Below, piece by piece: positions 35,022 to 44,037 of a stretch of 64,000 nt of DNA. The notes under the pieces were generated by a model. It saw only the letters and a program-made list of their open reading frames with translations. It ran no database searches and had not been told where the DNA came from. Each line of letters starts with the position of its first letter. The first letter of the stretch is position 1. The DNA comes from Deltaproteobacteria bacterium. Lineage in GTDB: Bacteria > Myxococcota_A > UBA9160 > SZUA-336. The stretch is from contig JAJDAK010000031.1 of assembly GCA_029261895.1 (NCBI GenBank), positions 1-64,000 on the forward strand, read 5' to 3'. A program made the position numbers and the translations under genes.

Positions 35022-36461
35022 ATGAGCGAAGAATTTTCACTCGTCACTGAGGCCTCGGTCGCAAACTGGCAGCATTCGACCGATATCGTCGTCGTAGGGC
35101 TCGGCTGCGCGGGCGCCGCAGCGGCGATCGAAGCCACGAACGTCGGGGGCCAAGTCATCGTGCTCGAACGCGCGAGCTCGGGTGGCGGCACGTCCGCGTT
35201 GTCGGGTGGCGTGATCTACCTGGGGGGTGGCACGCCGCTTCAAAAGGCCTGCGGCTTCGAGGATTCGCCCGACGAAATGTACAAGTACATGGTCGCAAGT
35301 TGTGGTGATAAGGCCGACCCAGAACGCATCCGCGCCTACTGCGACGGATCCGTCGAACATTACCGGTGGTTCCTGGATCAAGACGTCCCGTTCAAACCCG
35401 TCTTCTATCCCCACTACAGTGGCGAACCCCCGAATGAAGATGGCCTTGTGTTCAGCGGCAGTGAAAACGCGCATCCATTTAACCAGCTCGCTATCCCTGC
35501 GCCGCGCGGGCACGTGCCGCAGACCGAAGGCCAAGCCGGCGGTCTATTGATGCGCAAACTCATCGGCGCGGTAAAAGCCAGTCATGCAGAGATTCAGACC
35601 GACACGCGCGTAGAGCATCTCATTGCATCGAGCGACGGGCGCATCATCGGAGTCATGGCTCGCTGCGCGGGTGAAACCCATACCATCCGCGCAAGTCGGG
35701 GCGTCATCCTCAGCGCGGGCGGCTTCATTAACAACAAGGCGATGTTGCAAACCCATGCGCCATTGCTCCGCAAATGTAAATTCCGCGTGGGTGCAGAAGG
35801 CGACGACGGCAGCGGCATTCGACTCGGCACCGCCGCGGGCGCGCTCGCAATCGGTTTGGAGATGGGATCGATCTCACTCCCCATCATTCCACCCAAATCG
35901 GTTCTTCGGGGCATCATGGTCAACGCGCAGGGACAGCGCTTCATCAATGAAGACGTCTACTACGGTCGACTCGGCGAGTACGCGCTCTATCGTGCCGACG
36001 GCCGCGCATTTTTAATTCTCGATGAGCGAACGTTCGTGCGACCCGAAGTGCCACGCGAAGTCGTAGCAGTTGGCGAAACCATCGAAGAATTGGAGCGCGA
36101 ACTCGGTCTGCCACGTGGCAGTCTCGAAGCCACACTCACGCTCTACAACCAACACGCGCAAAAGAGCGAGGACCCCGTCTTCAACAAAGCTTCCGAGTAC
36201 GTGACGCCATTGCTCCACCCCCCGTTTGGCGCGCTCGATTGCACCACGGAGAATTCCCTCTACGCGGTCTTCACGCTCGGCGGCCTCAAGACCAACGTCC
36301 ACGGCCAAGCCCTCAACGCCGACGATGTGCCGATCCCCGGCCTCTACGCAGCCGGCCGCACCAGCGCGAGTTTGGCGGCACCGGGCTACAGCAGCGGTAT
36401 CTCGATTGGAGACGCCACATTCTTCGCACGCCGCGCCGCGAGCCACGCCCTCAATTCATAA
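35022..36461 (+). CDS. FAD-dependent oxidoreductase (fumarate reductase/ketosteroid dehydrogenase type)
   Basis: This 479-residue flavoprotein has an N-terminal dinucleotide site DIVVVGLGCAGAAAAIEA followed by VIVLERASSGGGTSALSGG. It also has RGVILSAGGFINNKAML in the middle and a closing GLYAAGRTSASLAAPGYSSG with the second FAD contact. This is the FAD_binding_2 family, which includes fumarate reductase and 3-ketosteroid delta-dehydrogenases. The capping region is short. The substrate is unproven, though a steroid-like acceptor would fit the local lipid enzymes. It is divergent from the SnoaL gene. Confidence 0.85.
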   Translation: MSEEFSLVTEASVANWQHSTDIVVVGLGCAGAAAAIEATNVGGQVIVLERASSGGGTSALSGGVIYLGGGTPLQKACGFEDSPDEMYKYMVASCGDKADPERIRAYCDGSVEHYRWFLDQDVPFKPVFYPHYSGEPPNEDGLVFSGSENAHPFNQLAIPAPRGHVPQTEGQAGGLLMRKLIGAVKASHAEIQTDTRVEHLIASSDGRIIGVMARCAGETHTIRASRGVILSAGGFINNKAMLQTHAPLLRKCKFRVGAEGDDGSGIRLGTAAGALAIGLEMGSISLPIIPPKSVLRGIMVNAQGQRFINEDVYYGRLGEYALYRADGRAFLILDERTFVRPEVPREVVAVGETIEELERELGLPRGSLEATLTLYNQHAQKSEDPVFNKASEYVTPLLHPPFGALDCTTENSLYAVFTLGGLKTNVHGQALNADDVPIPGLYAAGRTSASLAAPGYSSGISIGDATFFARRAASHALNS

Positions 36462-36468
36462 TTTTTAC

Positions 36469-36484
36469 TTATCGATATCTATAA
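36469..36484. promoter_or_regulatory. Near-perfect 16-base palindrome upstream of dps
   Basis: TTATCGATATCTATAA pairs with its reverse complement at 14 of 16 positions, centred on GATATC. It lies 73 bases before the dps start codon in an AT-rich stretch (36462-36557) that should hold the dps promoter. The TTAT...ATAA ends recall Fur/PerR-type boxes, which control dps in other bacteria, but the spacing is not the classical one. Confidence 0.4.
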
Positions 36485-36557
36485 AATAATCAATTGGAGA
36501 TATTTCCAGTCTGGACGTAAAGTCCGTTAGATCAAACTCACCACGAAGGAGAACATC

Positions 36558-37007
36558 ATGGGCAATCAAAACGATTCCGTCGCCGAGGCCGCGTCTCGCC
36601 TACTGGCCGATTCATACACCCTGTATCTCAAGACCCAGAACTACCACTGGAACGTCAAGGGCCCCATGTTCACCACCTTGCACACGCTCTTTGAAACCCA
36701 GTACACCGAACTCGCCATGGCGGTGGACGAGATCGCCGAAAGGATTCGTGCGCTCGGTTATCCCGCACCCGGTTCATACACGGCATTCGCAAAGCTCGCA
36801 TCGGTGCAGGAAGCCACCACCGTTCCCACAGCAACAAAGATGGTGGAAGAACTGGTTGCGGATCAAGCTCTCGTGACAGCAAGTGCACGTGCGCTCATCG
36901 AAGCCTCGGAAGCTGCAAGCGACAATGTCAGCGCCGACCTGGGTGTGCGCCGTTCTGAAGTCGCGCAGAAGAACGCCTGGATGTTACGCAGTCATCTCGA
37001 GGCCTAG
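36558..37007 (+). CDS. dps: Dps family DNA-protection/iron-storage protein
   Basis: This 149-residue ferritin-like protein forms a dodecameric shell that oxidises ferrous iron with peroxide and protects DNA. The inter-subunit ferroxidase residues are visible in KTQNYHWNVKGPMFTTLHTL and AVDEIAERIRALG. Length and helical layout are standard. AAGGAG before ATG 36558 sets the start. No long basic N-terminal tail is present, so DNA binding may be weak. A palindrome upstream may mediate iron or peroxide control. Confidence 0.92.
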   Translation: MGNQNDSVAEAASRLLADSYTLYLKTQNYHWNVKGPMFTTLHTLFETQYTELAMAVDEIAERIRALGYPAPGSYTAFAKLASVQEATTVPTATKMVEELVADQALVTASARALIEASEAASDNVSADLGVRRSEVAQKNAWMLRSHLEA

Positions 37008-37008
37008 C

Positions 37009-37416
37009 CTACGGATCGATGCGGTGCTTCCAGGGGCCAAGCTTGCGCCCCCCGTAACCGCCGAAGACCACGACTGAGCCCGTGCGCTTATTCAGCTCGA
37101 CCCTTACGTAACTCGACCCGTGACCCGGCCCGAGCCATTCATAGGTCTGGATGCCGCCGTCGACACTCGCGAGCAATGTCGCATTCGTCGTTGGGGGTCC
37201 CGCGATCTCGCGTATCTTGTCGTCAGGAAAATCGAAGCTTTTCGAAAACGCGCGTGCGGCAATCCGCGCCTTTTCAAGGTCGGTAAACGATGATGCCCCG
37301 CGCATGGATTTCAACTTGACCGCGGCTTCGGGTACCGGTGCCGGAGCGGGTTCCGACCCACCGCAGCCCACGAGAACAATCGTCACCGCTATCACCCAGC
37401 GCATGGTTACGTCCAT
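37009..37416 (-). CDS. Small lipoprotein
   Basis: This 135-residue protein has a lipoprotein signal (VIAVTIVLVGCGGSEPAP), with Cys following LVG, and a proline-rich linker. A single small domain of about 100 residues ends in strands (SSYVRVELNKRTGSVVVFGG). I do not recognise the domain. The start is ATG 37416 or ATG 37404; neither has a strong ribosome site. It converges on dps with no gap and is divergent from the next gene. Confidence 0.7.
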   Translation of the reverse strand: MDVTMRWVIAVTIVLVGCGGSEPAPAPVPEAAVKLKSMRGASSFTDLEKARIAARAFSKSFDFPDDKIREIAGPPTTNATLLASVDGGIQTYEWLGPGHGSSYVRVELNKRTGSVVVFGGYGGRKLGPWKHRIDP

Positions 37417-37439
37417 CGGAAGATAGGGTCGCAAATAGG

Positions 37440-37901
37440 ATGCAACGCGTCGGCAACTTAAGCGTTTGTCCCCTTCTGCCGAATCCTGTCATCAAACGTC
37501 ACAAGGCTCCCCCCTTGGAACAGACCCCAAATACCTGCGAAACCAAAGTCTACGGCGGCCTACGCCGGGGGCCCTACGTGACCGCAAACCTCGTCATTGG
37601 CGCGATCGCGCTGATCATCGTGTACTTCACAGGGTTGAATGCGCCCATTCCTCTACTCGCGACACTCGCAGCAGGAACCTACGTGATGGCGCTGCGCTTC
37701 CACAATCAGGGCGCAAGTGGACTCTGGGTGCTCGGCAGCTTCATCCCGATCGTCAATCTCTACGTCAGTGCGCGCGCGCTGGCGCTGCCCGAAGGCTACG
37801 AAGACCATCGCCAACTCGATGGCCTCGCCAAAGTCACCATCGGCTCCTACGCCCTCATCGCGCTACTGATCTTCGCCGCGACGTTCTTGCCGAAGTTCTA
37901 A
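37440..37901 (+). CDS. Hypothetical small membrane protein
   Basis: This protein of up to 153 residues has three membrane segments: TANLVIGAIALIIVYFTGL, then LLATLAAGTYVMALRF with ASGLWVLGSFIPIVNLYVSA, and IGSYALIALLIFAATFLPKF. I do not recognise the family, and it has no catalytic motif. The start is unclear: ATG 37440 has a poor ribosome site, while TTG 37515 follows AAGG at a normal distance and would give 128 residues. It converges on the giant repeat gene. Confidence 0.6.
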   Translation: MQRVGNLSVCPLLPNPVIKRHKAPPLEQTPNTCETKVYGGLRRGPYVTANLVIGAIALIIVYFTGLNAPIPLLATLAAGTYVMALRFHNQGASGLWVLGSFIPIVNLYVSARALALPEGYEDHRQLDGLAKVTIGSYALIALLIFAATFLPKF

Positions 37902-37913
37902 ACTGAACTTCGA

Positions 37914-40900
37914 CTAGGGCAAAATCTCGCAGGTGAGCGATCCGATCAGTGTCCCAGAAACCAGGCACTGATCCTGTGTTTCAACACTGGCTCCACCATC
38001 GATCGTGACATCATCGAAACTGTAGACACCGATGTAGTCATCCCCCGATGCCGCAACGCTCGTAAGCGTGGGACCGTTCGGATCGACCGAGATCGCGGTT
38101 GCCGTATTGTCGACGATCGTGAATGCCTGGCTCTGTGTCATGTCTGGATTGAGTTCCAATCCAATAAGCCCAATCGCACCCGTATTCGGGTCCGGCAGTA
38201 AGAAACTGGCGTTCGCGTCTGTGAGAACAAAGTCGGATAACGCGGTCGACTGGCCGGAACCGATCGCACGCAAGGGTGTCGCAATGTTGATGCCAGTTGA
38301 AACAATCAGATCTCCATGAAGCTGCGCATCTTGCTTCAAGTAGATGGTACCCGCGCCACCCGTATTTGAAGCGCCCCCCTGCGCGCTCACGTTGGCAAGA
38401 CTGAAGCCGCTCATATCATTGAAATAGATGGCAATCCGACCCCCACCACCACCACGACTCGAAATTCCGGCGCCGCCACGGGCGTGGATCAGCCCCGTGC
38501 CAGCGAGCGTATTCACGTCGACCCGAATTGATCCCCCGCTGCCGCCACCATTCACAAAACTGTCTGCGAACGACGCGTCCGCCAAAATATCACCATCAAG
38601 CTGCAGCGTATCGGCCACGACGCGAACCGTTCCACCTCCGGGCTGAGCCGCCCCTCCGCTCCCAAAATGACGAGGATCGTGGAAGTCACCATAGACAGGG
38701 TTTGTAGTCCCACCTCCCGCTTCTCCGCCCCCGACACCGCCGTAGGTCCCGCCCGCATTCACGATGACGCTTTCGTTTCCGAGTGTTTGTCCCGAAGGAA
38801 AGCCTTTACCACTCGCGTCGATCTTGCTGGTGGCATCTAGAATAAATGTGCCGCCAACCTTAAAGCTCAGACCCGGACCGGAAGTTGTCTGCGTTGCTGC
38901 AAAGTGAGTAAAGCTGGTGTTAGTTGCAGTAAGGTCACCCGTCACATCGAACGTTCCATCCATCAAGACACTTACAGAATCAAGTACCGCGTCCCCGACG
39001 ACACGGAATAACTTGCTTCCTGGATCGGTGTAGATCAAGACCGTATCAGTCATATTCACAACGCCCGCAACTTGAATCTCATCCTCTGTATTGATGTATC
39101 CACGATTCAACAGACGCAAGTCGTCAAACTTATAAACGCCGACATATTCATCACCCGAAGATGCAACCGAGGTCAACGTGGGACCAGCCGAGTCGACAAA
39201 AAGCTGGGTCGCAGTGTTGTTTACGACCGTAAAGGTCTGGCTTTGACCCGTATTGGGATTGAGCTCCAAACCGATAAGACCAATCGCACCCGTATTCGGA
39301 TCCGGTAGACGGAAATTCGCATTGGGATCTGTGAGAACAAAGTCTGTCACCGTCGCCGAGTGGCCACGACCGATCGACCGTAACGTGGTTTGACCACTTC
39401 CGGTCAAGACTTTCTCGTCGATAATCAGGTCACCGAATGCATGCGCGTCTTGTTTCAGGTAGATCGTACCTGCAGCTCCGCCATTTTGACTATCACCACG
39501 GGCGTTAACGTTAGAGAAGTCGTACCCCGTGCCCGTTCCGTAGTAGATCGCGATGCGACCACCGCCACCCCCGCGGGAATTCCCCCCGTTGCCGCCAACC
39601 GCAGAAATAGCACCACTACCGGAGATGGTGTTCGCATCAATGCGAATTGCACCCCCGCTACCGCCGCCACCCGACGAGACCGCTGCATTCGCCGCGTCCG
39701 CGACGATCTGACCTTCCAACTGCAACGTATCGGCAATGACATGTACTCTGCCGCCTCCACCCCTAGCCGACCCACCACTTCCTAGTTCGTTCGGGTTCCG
39801 ATAGTCGCCATAGACCGGATTTGACACACCCCCCGGGAATGGTTGGCCATCACCACCATAGCTACCACCCGAATCAACAACGATGGTTTGATGCCCAAGC
39901 GTCTGGCCCGAGGTGAAACCTTTGCCACTCACGTCGATCGTACTATTGGCGTCGAAAGTAAACGTACCGCCAACGATTACATCGAGCCCCGGACTGGAAG
40001 TTGTCATCGTTGCCGCCGAGTGGGTGAAGCTCGTGTTCGTTGCTATAACGTCGCCCGTCACATCCAACGTTCCATCCAGAGTGAAGCTGGTGTCCGTTGC
40101 TGTGAGGTCGCCCGTCACATCCAACGTTCCATCCATCAACACAATTACTGAATCAAGTACCGTGTCCCCGACGATACGAAACAACTCGCTTCCGGGATCA
40201 AGGTAAATCAAGACCGTATCAGTGATATTCGCAACGCCTGCGACCTGAATCTCATCCCCTGTATTGATGTATCCACGATTCAATTGACGCAGGTCGTCGA
40301 ACTTATAAACACCGATGTATTCGTCGCCTAAAGAGGCGACTGAGGTCAGCATGGGACCGTTGGGATCAACAAAAAGCTGCGTCGCGGTGTTGCCTACGAC
40401 CGTAAAAGTCTGGCTTTGATCCGTATTGGGATTGAGCTCCAAACCAATGAGACCCAGCTCACCGATATTTGGATCGGGTAGACGGAAGTCCGCGTTAGGA
40501 TCCGTAAGAACGAAATCCGCGACCGTCGCTGACCGACCGAGACCGATCGAACGCAACGTGGTTTGACCGCTTCCCGTCGACGCTTTCCCGTCGCTGATCA
40601 GATCACCGAAAGCCTGCGCATCCTGTTTCAGGTAGATCGTACCTGGGCCTCCACCATTCTGAGTATCTCCACGGGCAGTAACATTAGAGAAGTCGTACCC
40701 CGTGCCCGTTCCGTAGTAGATCGCGATGCGACCACCGCCACCCGCGCGGGCGAGGTTTCCTGTGCCTCCGACCGCAGAAATAGCACCGCTACCGGATATG
40801 GTATTCGCATCAATGCGAATTGCGCCCCCGCTACCGCCGCCACCCGACGAAACTGCTGCATTGGCGGCATCCGCAAGGATCTGACCGTCCAGCTGGAGCG

Positions 40901-43634
40901 TGTCGGCCACGACCTGCACACGGCCGCCACCGGCAAAGGTAGACCCACCACTTCCGAGTTCGTTCGGGTTCCGATAGTCGCCATAAACGGGATTCGTCAC
41001 GCCACCAGGAAGCGTTGCGTGACCATCGCCTCCGTACCCACCGCCCCCGTTAACCACGATGGTTTGGTGCCCGAGCGTCTGCCCCGCAATGTATCCGCGC
41101 CCTCTTACGTCAATCAGAGCACCTGCTGCAACGACAAGGCTTCCTCCAACATCGATCGTAAGTCCTGGACTCGCTGTGGTGGTCGTCGCGAACGAATGCC
41201 ATAGCGATCCACCGGCGAATACCAAATCACCACTCACGCGGAGCGTTCCATCAATATTCATTGCCGCATTGAGGCTGAAATTTCCATCGATATCGATCGT
41301 TCCGAGCCAATTGGTGTTCGAAGAATTGATCATCGTTACGTCACCAACAATACGAAGCTCTTCTTCGGCCTCGCCGTCGTGCAAAAAGCCTCCACCGATC
41401 AAAACATTGAAACCACCTAAAGCATGAACCTCGCATCGGGTGTTAAATTTTCCAGTGTTATCCAATGTCACTGAATCAAAGAAGCATACGTTTCGATAGG
41501 TATCGCCGATACTCGCTACTGTGGTCAGCGCGGGCCCATTCGAGTCGACGAATATCTCGGTCGCCGTGTTGTTCACAATCGTAAACGTTTGACTCTGCCC
41601 ATCGTTCGGATTGATCTCCAAACCGATCAATCCAAGTTTTCCGGTATTCGGATCAGGCAATGGGAATGAGGCGTTCGCATCTACAAGTGTAAAGGCTGAC
41701 AACGACGTGGAACGTCCAGGCTTCGCAGCCCGCAGAGGAGTTGTTTGTCCCCCGACTAAGCTATCGTTATCTATAAATAGATCTCCGAACGCCTGACTTG
41801 TTTGCTTAAGAAATAGCGTTCCCGCACCACCAGAAGCAACACCGCCGCGCGCGGAGATATTGTTCGGATCGAATGCGCTGATGTCGTCGTAATAGATGGC
41901 GATGCGCCCCCCGCCCCCGCCAAGACCACTGATTCCGTTTCCTCCGATGGCTTGAACATCACCCGTACCACTGAGTGTATTCACATCGATACGAATGCCT
42001 CCACCTGAACCGCCCCCACTTGAAAACGATTCTGGGCTGAGGGCGTTCGCCTTGATGATTCCATCTACTACGATCGTGTCAGCGACGATACGAACCAAGC
42101 CTCCACCAAAAAGACCTGTACCCGCACTACCGAGTTCGTTCGGATTTCGATAGTCACCGTAGACTTCATTTGTCGCACCACCCGAACCCAGCCCACCGAG
42201 ACCGCCGTAGCTTCCTCCGGCAGACATCACAATCTCTTCGTTACCTAGCGTCTGCCTAACTCGGTAGCCCCGACCCGATACGTCGATTCGGCTCGCTGCA
42301 TCCACAGTGAGTGTATTCGCGATCTCCAAAGCCAGCCCGGGAACTGCGCCATCAACCGGAGCCGCTGTATGAGTTAGAAACGCACCGTTGATCAGCGTCA
42401 AAGAATCAAGACGCAAAGGCACATCGATCGTCAGCGTGACGCCATCCATCACCGCATCACGCACCGTATCGAACGCGTTTACCGGACTCGAGCCAAAGAA
42501 AACTTCCGCAGGATCGACGAGCCCGTCTCCGTCGGTATCATCCGAAGTCGGATCGGTGATGAATCCATCAATGCCGACATTGATTTCCTCGAAATCGCCA
42601 ATCCCATCCGCATCCGTATCGGGCAGCGTGGGATCCGAGCCTGCCACGAGCTCATCGCAGTCTAAAGCACCGTCGCTATCCGTATCAACATTGTCATCAC
42701 TGGCATTCAAGGGATTGAGGCCGAGATCCACCTCATAGCCGTCCGGTAAACAACCCGCATCAGAGAAAGGATTCAGCGGGTCAGTCCCCAACGCGGCTTC
42801 CTCGCCATCCGTCAGACCGTCCTGGTCCGTGTCCGGGCTTACAGGATCCGTACCATTTGCGACCTCTACACCATCGAGCACGCCATCGTCGTCGGTGTCA
42901 TCGTCAAACGGATCGCTACCGTTGATGCACTCATCGAGATTGATCAAGCCATCAACATCGGGATCTTCGTCCGCATCCGACGGATCCCCAGGATCGAGTC
43001 CGTGCTCGAGCTCACACGCGTCCGTCATCCCATCGCCATCGCTGTCCCCGGTATCGGGATCCAAAACCAAGACCGAAACCGCCGCAGCTCTGCCTTGGTT
43101 AGACACACCCAAAATCGCGAGACCGGGACCATTCGCTTTCACCAATCCAGCGGGGTCGACCACAGCGACCGACTCATTACTCGATCGATACGTCGTGCCC
43201 GACGCTCCATAGGTAAGATTCCGAATCTCCCCGTTCGAATAATTCCCACCGGCCCGGAAAAACGTTCGATCACCAGGCCCGCTCAACACGCCACTTTCAA
43301 TCTCGGCAAACATTCCAATAGGCGCGGGCGCCGCGTCGCGCAGAGGAATCGGAGGAACCGTGACAGACTGCGTACCAATCGGTTGCACAAAGAAAGACTG
43401 GCCCTGAAGCGCTTGTTCCTCAACATCGTCGCAATTGATCGTCACGCGAATCAACCCGACGTTTGCCGGTACATTACGAACGATAAACGAACCATCCGCG
43501 CGCACGCGCGCCGTCTGATTCCGCGAAGACGCCACGCACTCATTCGGATTCGAAGGAACCTGTGCAACAGACACTGATGGCAGCCATAGTAGCAAGACAA
43601 GTACAGATACGTGTATGTAGCGTTGGGTATTCAT
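37914..43634 (-). CDS. Giant exported TSP3/glycine-rich tandem-repeat protein
   Basis: This exported protein of 1906 residues is probably a surface or matrix protein. Residues 1-25 are a signal peptide (VSVLVLLLWLPSVSVAQ). Residues about 30-190 form a small N-terminal domain ending in an Ig-like strand set. Residues about 192-380 hold thrombospondin type-3 calcium loops (DSDGDGMTDACE, DTDQDGLTDGEE, DTDADGIGDFEE). From about 440 to the end there are four tandem units. Each has IDVSGRGY-like, NPVYGDYRNPNELG-like, GGGSGGAIRID, GGGGRIAIYY and QSQTFTVVNNTAT blocks, probably stacked as a beta-helix. No barrel, sorting or cell-wall motif ends the protein. I chose ATG 43634 over TTG 43655. It lies 37 bases after the putative immunity gene, so it may share the rhs transcript. 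Confidence 0.85.
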   Translation of the reverse strand: MNTQRYIHVSVLVLLLWLPSVSVAQVPSNPNECVASSRNQTARVRADGSFIVRNVPANVGLIRVTINCDDVEEQALQGQSFFVQPIGTQSVTVPPIPLRDAAPAPIGMFAEIESGVLSGPGDRTFFRAGGNYSNGEIRNLTYGASGTTYRSSNESVAVVDPAGLVKANGPGLAILGVSNQGRAAAVSVLVLDPDTGDSDGDGMTDACELEHGLDPGDPSDADEDPDVDGLINLDECINGSDPFDDDTDDDGVLDGVEVANGTDPVSPDTDQDGLTDGEEAALGTDPLNPFSDAGCLPDGYEVDLGLNPLNASDDNVDTDSDGALDCDELVAGSDPTLPDTDADGIGDFEEINVGIDGFITDPTSDDTDGDGLVDPAEVFFGSSPVNAFDTVRDAVMDGVTLTIDVPLRLDSLTLINGAFLTHTAAPVDGAVPGLALEIANTLTVDAASRIDVSGRGYRVRQTLGNEEIVMSAGGSYGGLGGLGSGGATNEVYGDYRNPNELGSAGTGLFGGGLVRIVADTIVVDGIIKANALSPESFSSGGGSGGGIRIDVNTLSGTGDVQAIGGNGISGLGGGGGRIAIYYDDISAFDPNNISARGGVASGGAGTLFLKQTSQAFGDLFIDNDSLVGGQTTPLRAAKPGRSTSLSAFTLVDANASFPLPDPNTGKLGLIGLEINPNDGQSQTFTIVNNTATEIFVDSNGPALTTVASIGDTYRNVCFFDSVTLDNTGKFNTRCEVHALGGFNVLIGGGFLHDGEAEEELRIVGDVTMINSSNTNWLGTIDIDGNFSLNAAMNIDGTLRVSGDLVFAGGSLWHSFATTTTASPGLTIDVGGSLVVAAGALIDVRGRGYIAGQTLGHQTIVVNGGGGYGGDGHATLPGGVTNPVYGDYRNPNELGSGGSTFAGGGRVQVVADTLQLDGQILADAANAAVSSGGGGSGGAIRIDANTISGSGAISAVGGTGNLARAGGGGRIAIYYGTGTGYDFSNVTARGDTQNGGGPGTIYLKQDAQAFGDLISDGKASTGSGQTTLRSIGLGRSATVADFVLTDPNADFRLPDPNIGELGLIGLELNPNTDQSQTFTVVGNTATQLFVDPNGPMLTSVASLGDEYIGVYKFDDLRQLNRGYINTGDEIQVAGVANITDTVLIYLDPGSELFRIVGDTVLDSVIVLMDGTLDVTGDLTATDTSFTLDGTLDVTGDVIATNTSFTHSAATMTTSSPGLDVIVGGTFTFDANSTIDVSGKGFTSGQTLGHQTIVVDSGGSYGGDGQPFPGGVSNPVYGDYRNPNELGSGGSARGGGGRVHVIADTLQLEGQIVADAANAAVSSGGGGSGGAIRIDANTISGSGAISAVGGNGGNSRGGGGGRIAIYYGTGTGYDFSNVNARGDSQNGGAAGTIYLKQDAHAFGDLIIDEKVLTGSGQTTLRSIGRGHSATVTDFVLTDPNANFRLPDPNTGAIGLIGLELNPNTGQSQTFTVVNNTATQLFVDSAGPTLTSVASSGDEYVGVYKFDDLRLLNRGYINTEDEIQVAGVVNMTDTVLIYTDPGSKLFRVVGDAVLDSVSVLMDGTFDVTGDLTATNTSFTHFAATQTTSGPGLSFKVGGTFILDATSKIDASGKGFPSGQTLGNESVIVNAGGTYGGVGGGEAGGGTTNPVYGDFHDPRHFGSGGAAQPGGGTVRVVADTLQLDGDILADASFADSFVNGGGSGGSIRVDVNTLAGTGLIHARGGAGISSRGGGGGRIAIYFNDMSGFSLANVSAQGGASNTGGAGTIYLKQDAQLHGDLIVSTGINIATPLRAIGSGQSTALSDFVLTDANASFLLPDPNTGAIGLIGLELNPDMTQSQAFTIVDNTATAISVDPNGPTLTSVAASGDDYIGVYSFDDVTIDGGASVETQDQCLVSGTLIGSLTCEILP
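37975..42310 (-). repeat. Four tandem ~1.1-1.2 kb intragenic repeats
   Basis: Equivalent points recur at about 42285, 41110, 39935 and 38815 (the IDVSGRGY-like codons), a spacing of about 1175, 1175 and 1120 bases. The second and third copies are nearly the same over long DNA stretches, for example around 39500-39700 and 40690-40860, which points to recent duplication or gene conversion. The first and fourth copies have drifted further. All copies stay in frame. Confidence 0.9.
40024..40137 (-). repeat. 57-base direct duplication inside the third repeat unit
   Basis: A 57-base segment starting near 40024 is repeated next to itself near 40081, giving two copies of a 19-residue unit (DGTLDVTGDLTATDTSFTL and a close variant). 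The other repeat units have only one copy. It keeps the frame and adds one turn-like segment. Confidence 0.8.
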
Positions 43635-43671
43635 TGCCTGCACTCGTTGGTTCAAGGGTTAGAGGCCCTAC

Positions 43672-44037
43672 CTATTTTTCTCCCAGGGATCGCAAGATGT
43701 TTTCAACAGTACGTTCGGTAATTGGTCCGTTAACCTCAGGAGTAGCCAACAGAAATAACGCATCAGCTATGATTTGCTCAGAACCGGACTCATACTCGAC
43801 GTAGTCGTTCATTTCCAATATTTCAGCCCATTCCTCGAGCTGCTCAGCACTAAGAGAACCACTAGTAAATCGTTTGATCGCCTTCTCGAGATCAACCATT
43901 CGTAGAGTCACATATGCTTCACTCTGCTGATCCGGGATTGGATCCGATGTCGCTTTAAGGGCCTCACAGGCACTGGCTAACTCAGAAAATTCGCCATCCA
44001 ACAAAACCAGCCGCTTAATAATTTCGTATGCCGCCAC
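43672..44037 (-). CDS. Small acidic protein, candidate immunity protein to the Rhs toxin
   Basis: This 121-residue, mostly helical acidic protein has no signal peptide and should be cytoplasmic. Features are MVDLEKAIKRFTSGSLSAEQ, EWAEILEMNDYVEYESGSEQ and a C-terminal DALFLLATPEVNGPITERTV. The GTG start at 44037 shares one base with the rhs stop codon (TAGTG), so the two are translationally coupled. A small gene immediately downstream of an Rhs tip is nearly always the cognate immunity gene, and acidity suits neutralising a basic nuclease-like tip. I cannot place it in a named immunity family. GC over 43681-43920 is 109 of 240 by hand count, well below the rhs body. Confidence 0.75.
   Translation of the reverse strand: MAAYEIIKRLVLLDGEFSELASACEALKATSDPIPDQQSEAYVTLRMVDLEKAIKRFTSGSLSAEQLEEWAEILEMNDYVEYESGSEQIIADALFLLATPEVNGPITERTVENILRSLGEK

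Noticed and set aside
37975..42310. Regular repeats that could suggest a CRISPR or satellite array
   Set aside because: Units are over 1 kb, in frame and protein-coding; no short repeat-spacer pattern exists anywhere in the window.
38068..43577. Many plus-strand ORFs across the giant repeat gene
   Set aside because: They recur once per repeat unit and are the antisense shadow of glycine- and threonine-rich codons.
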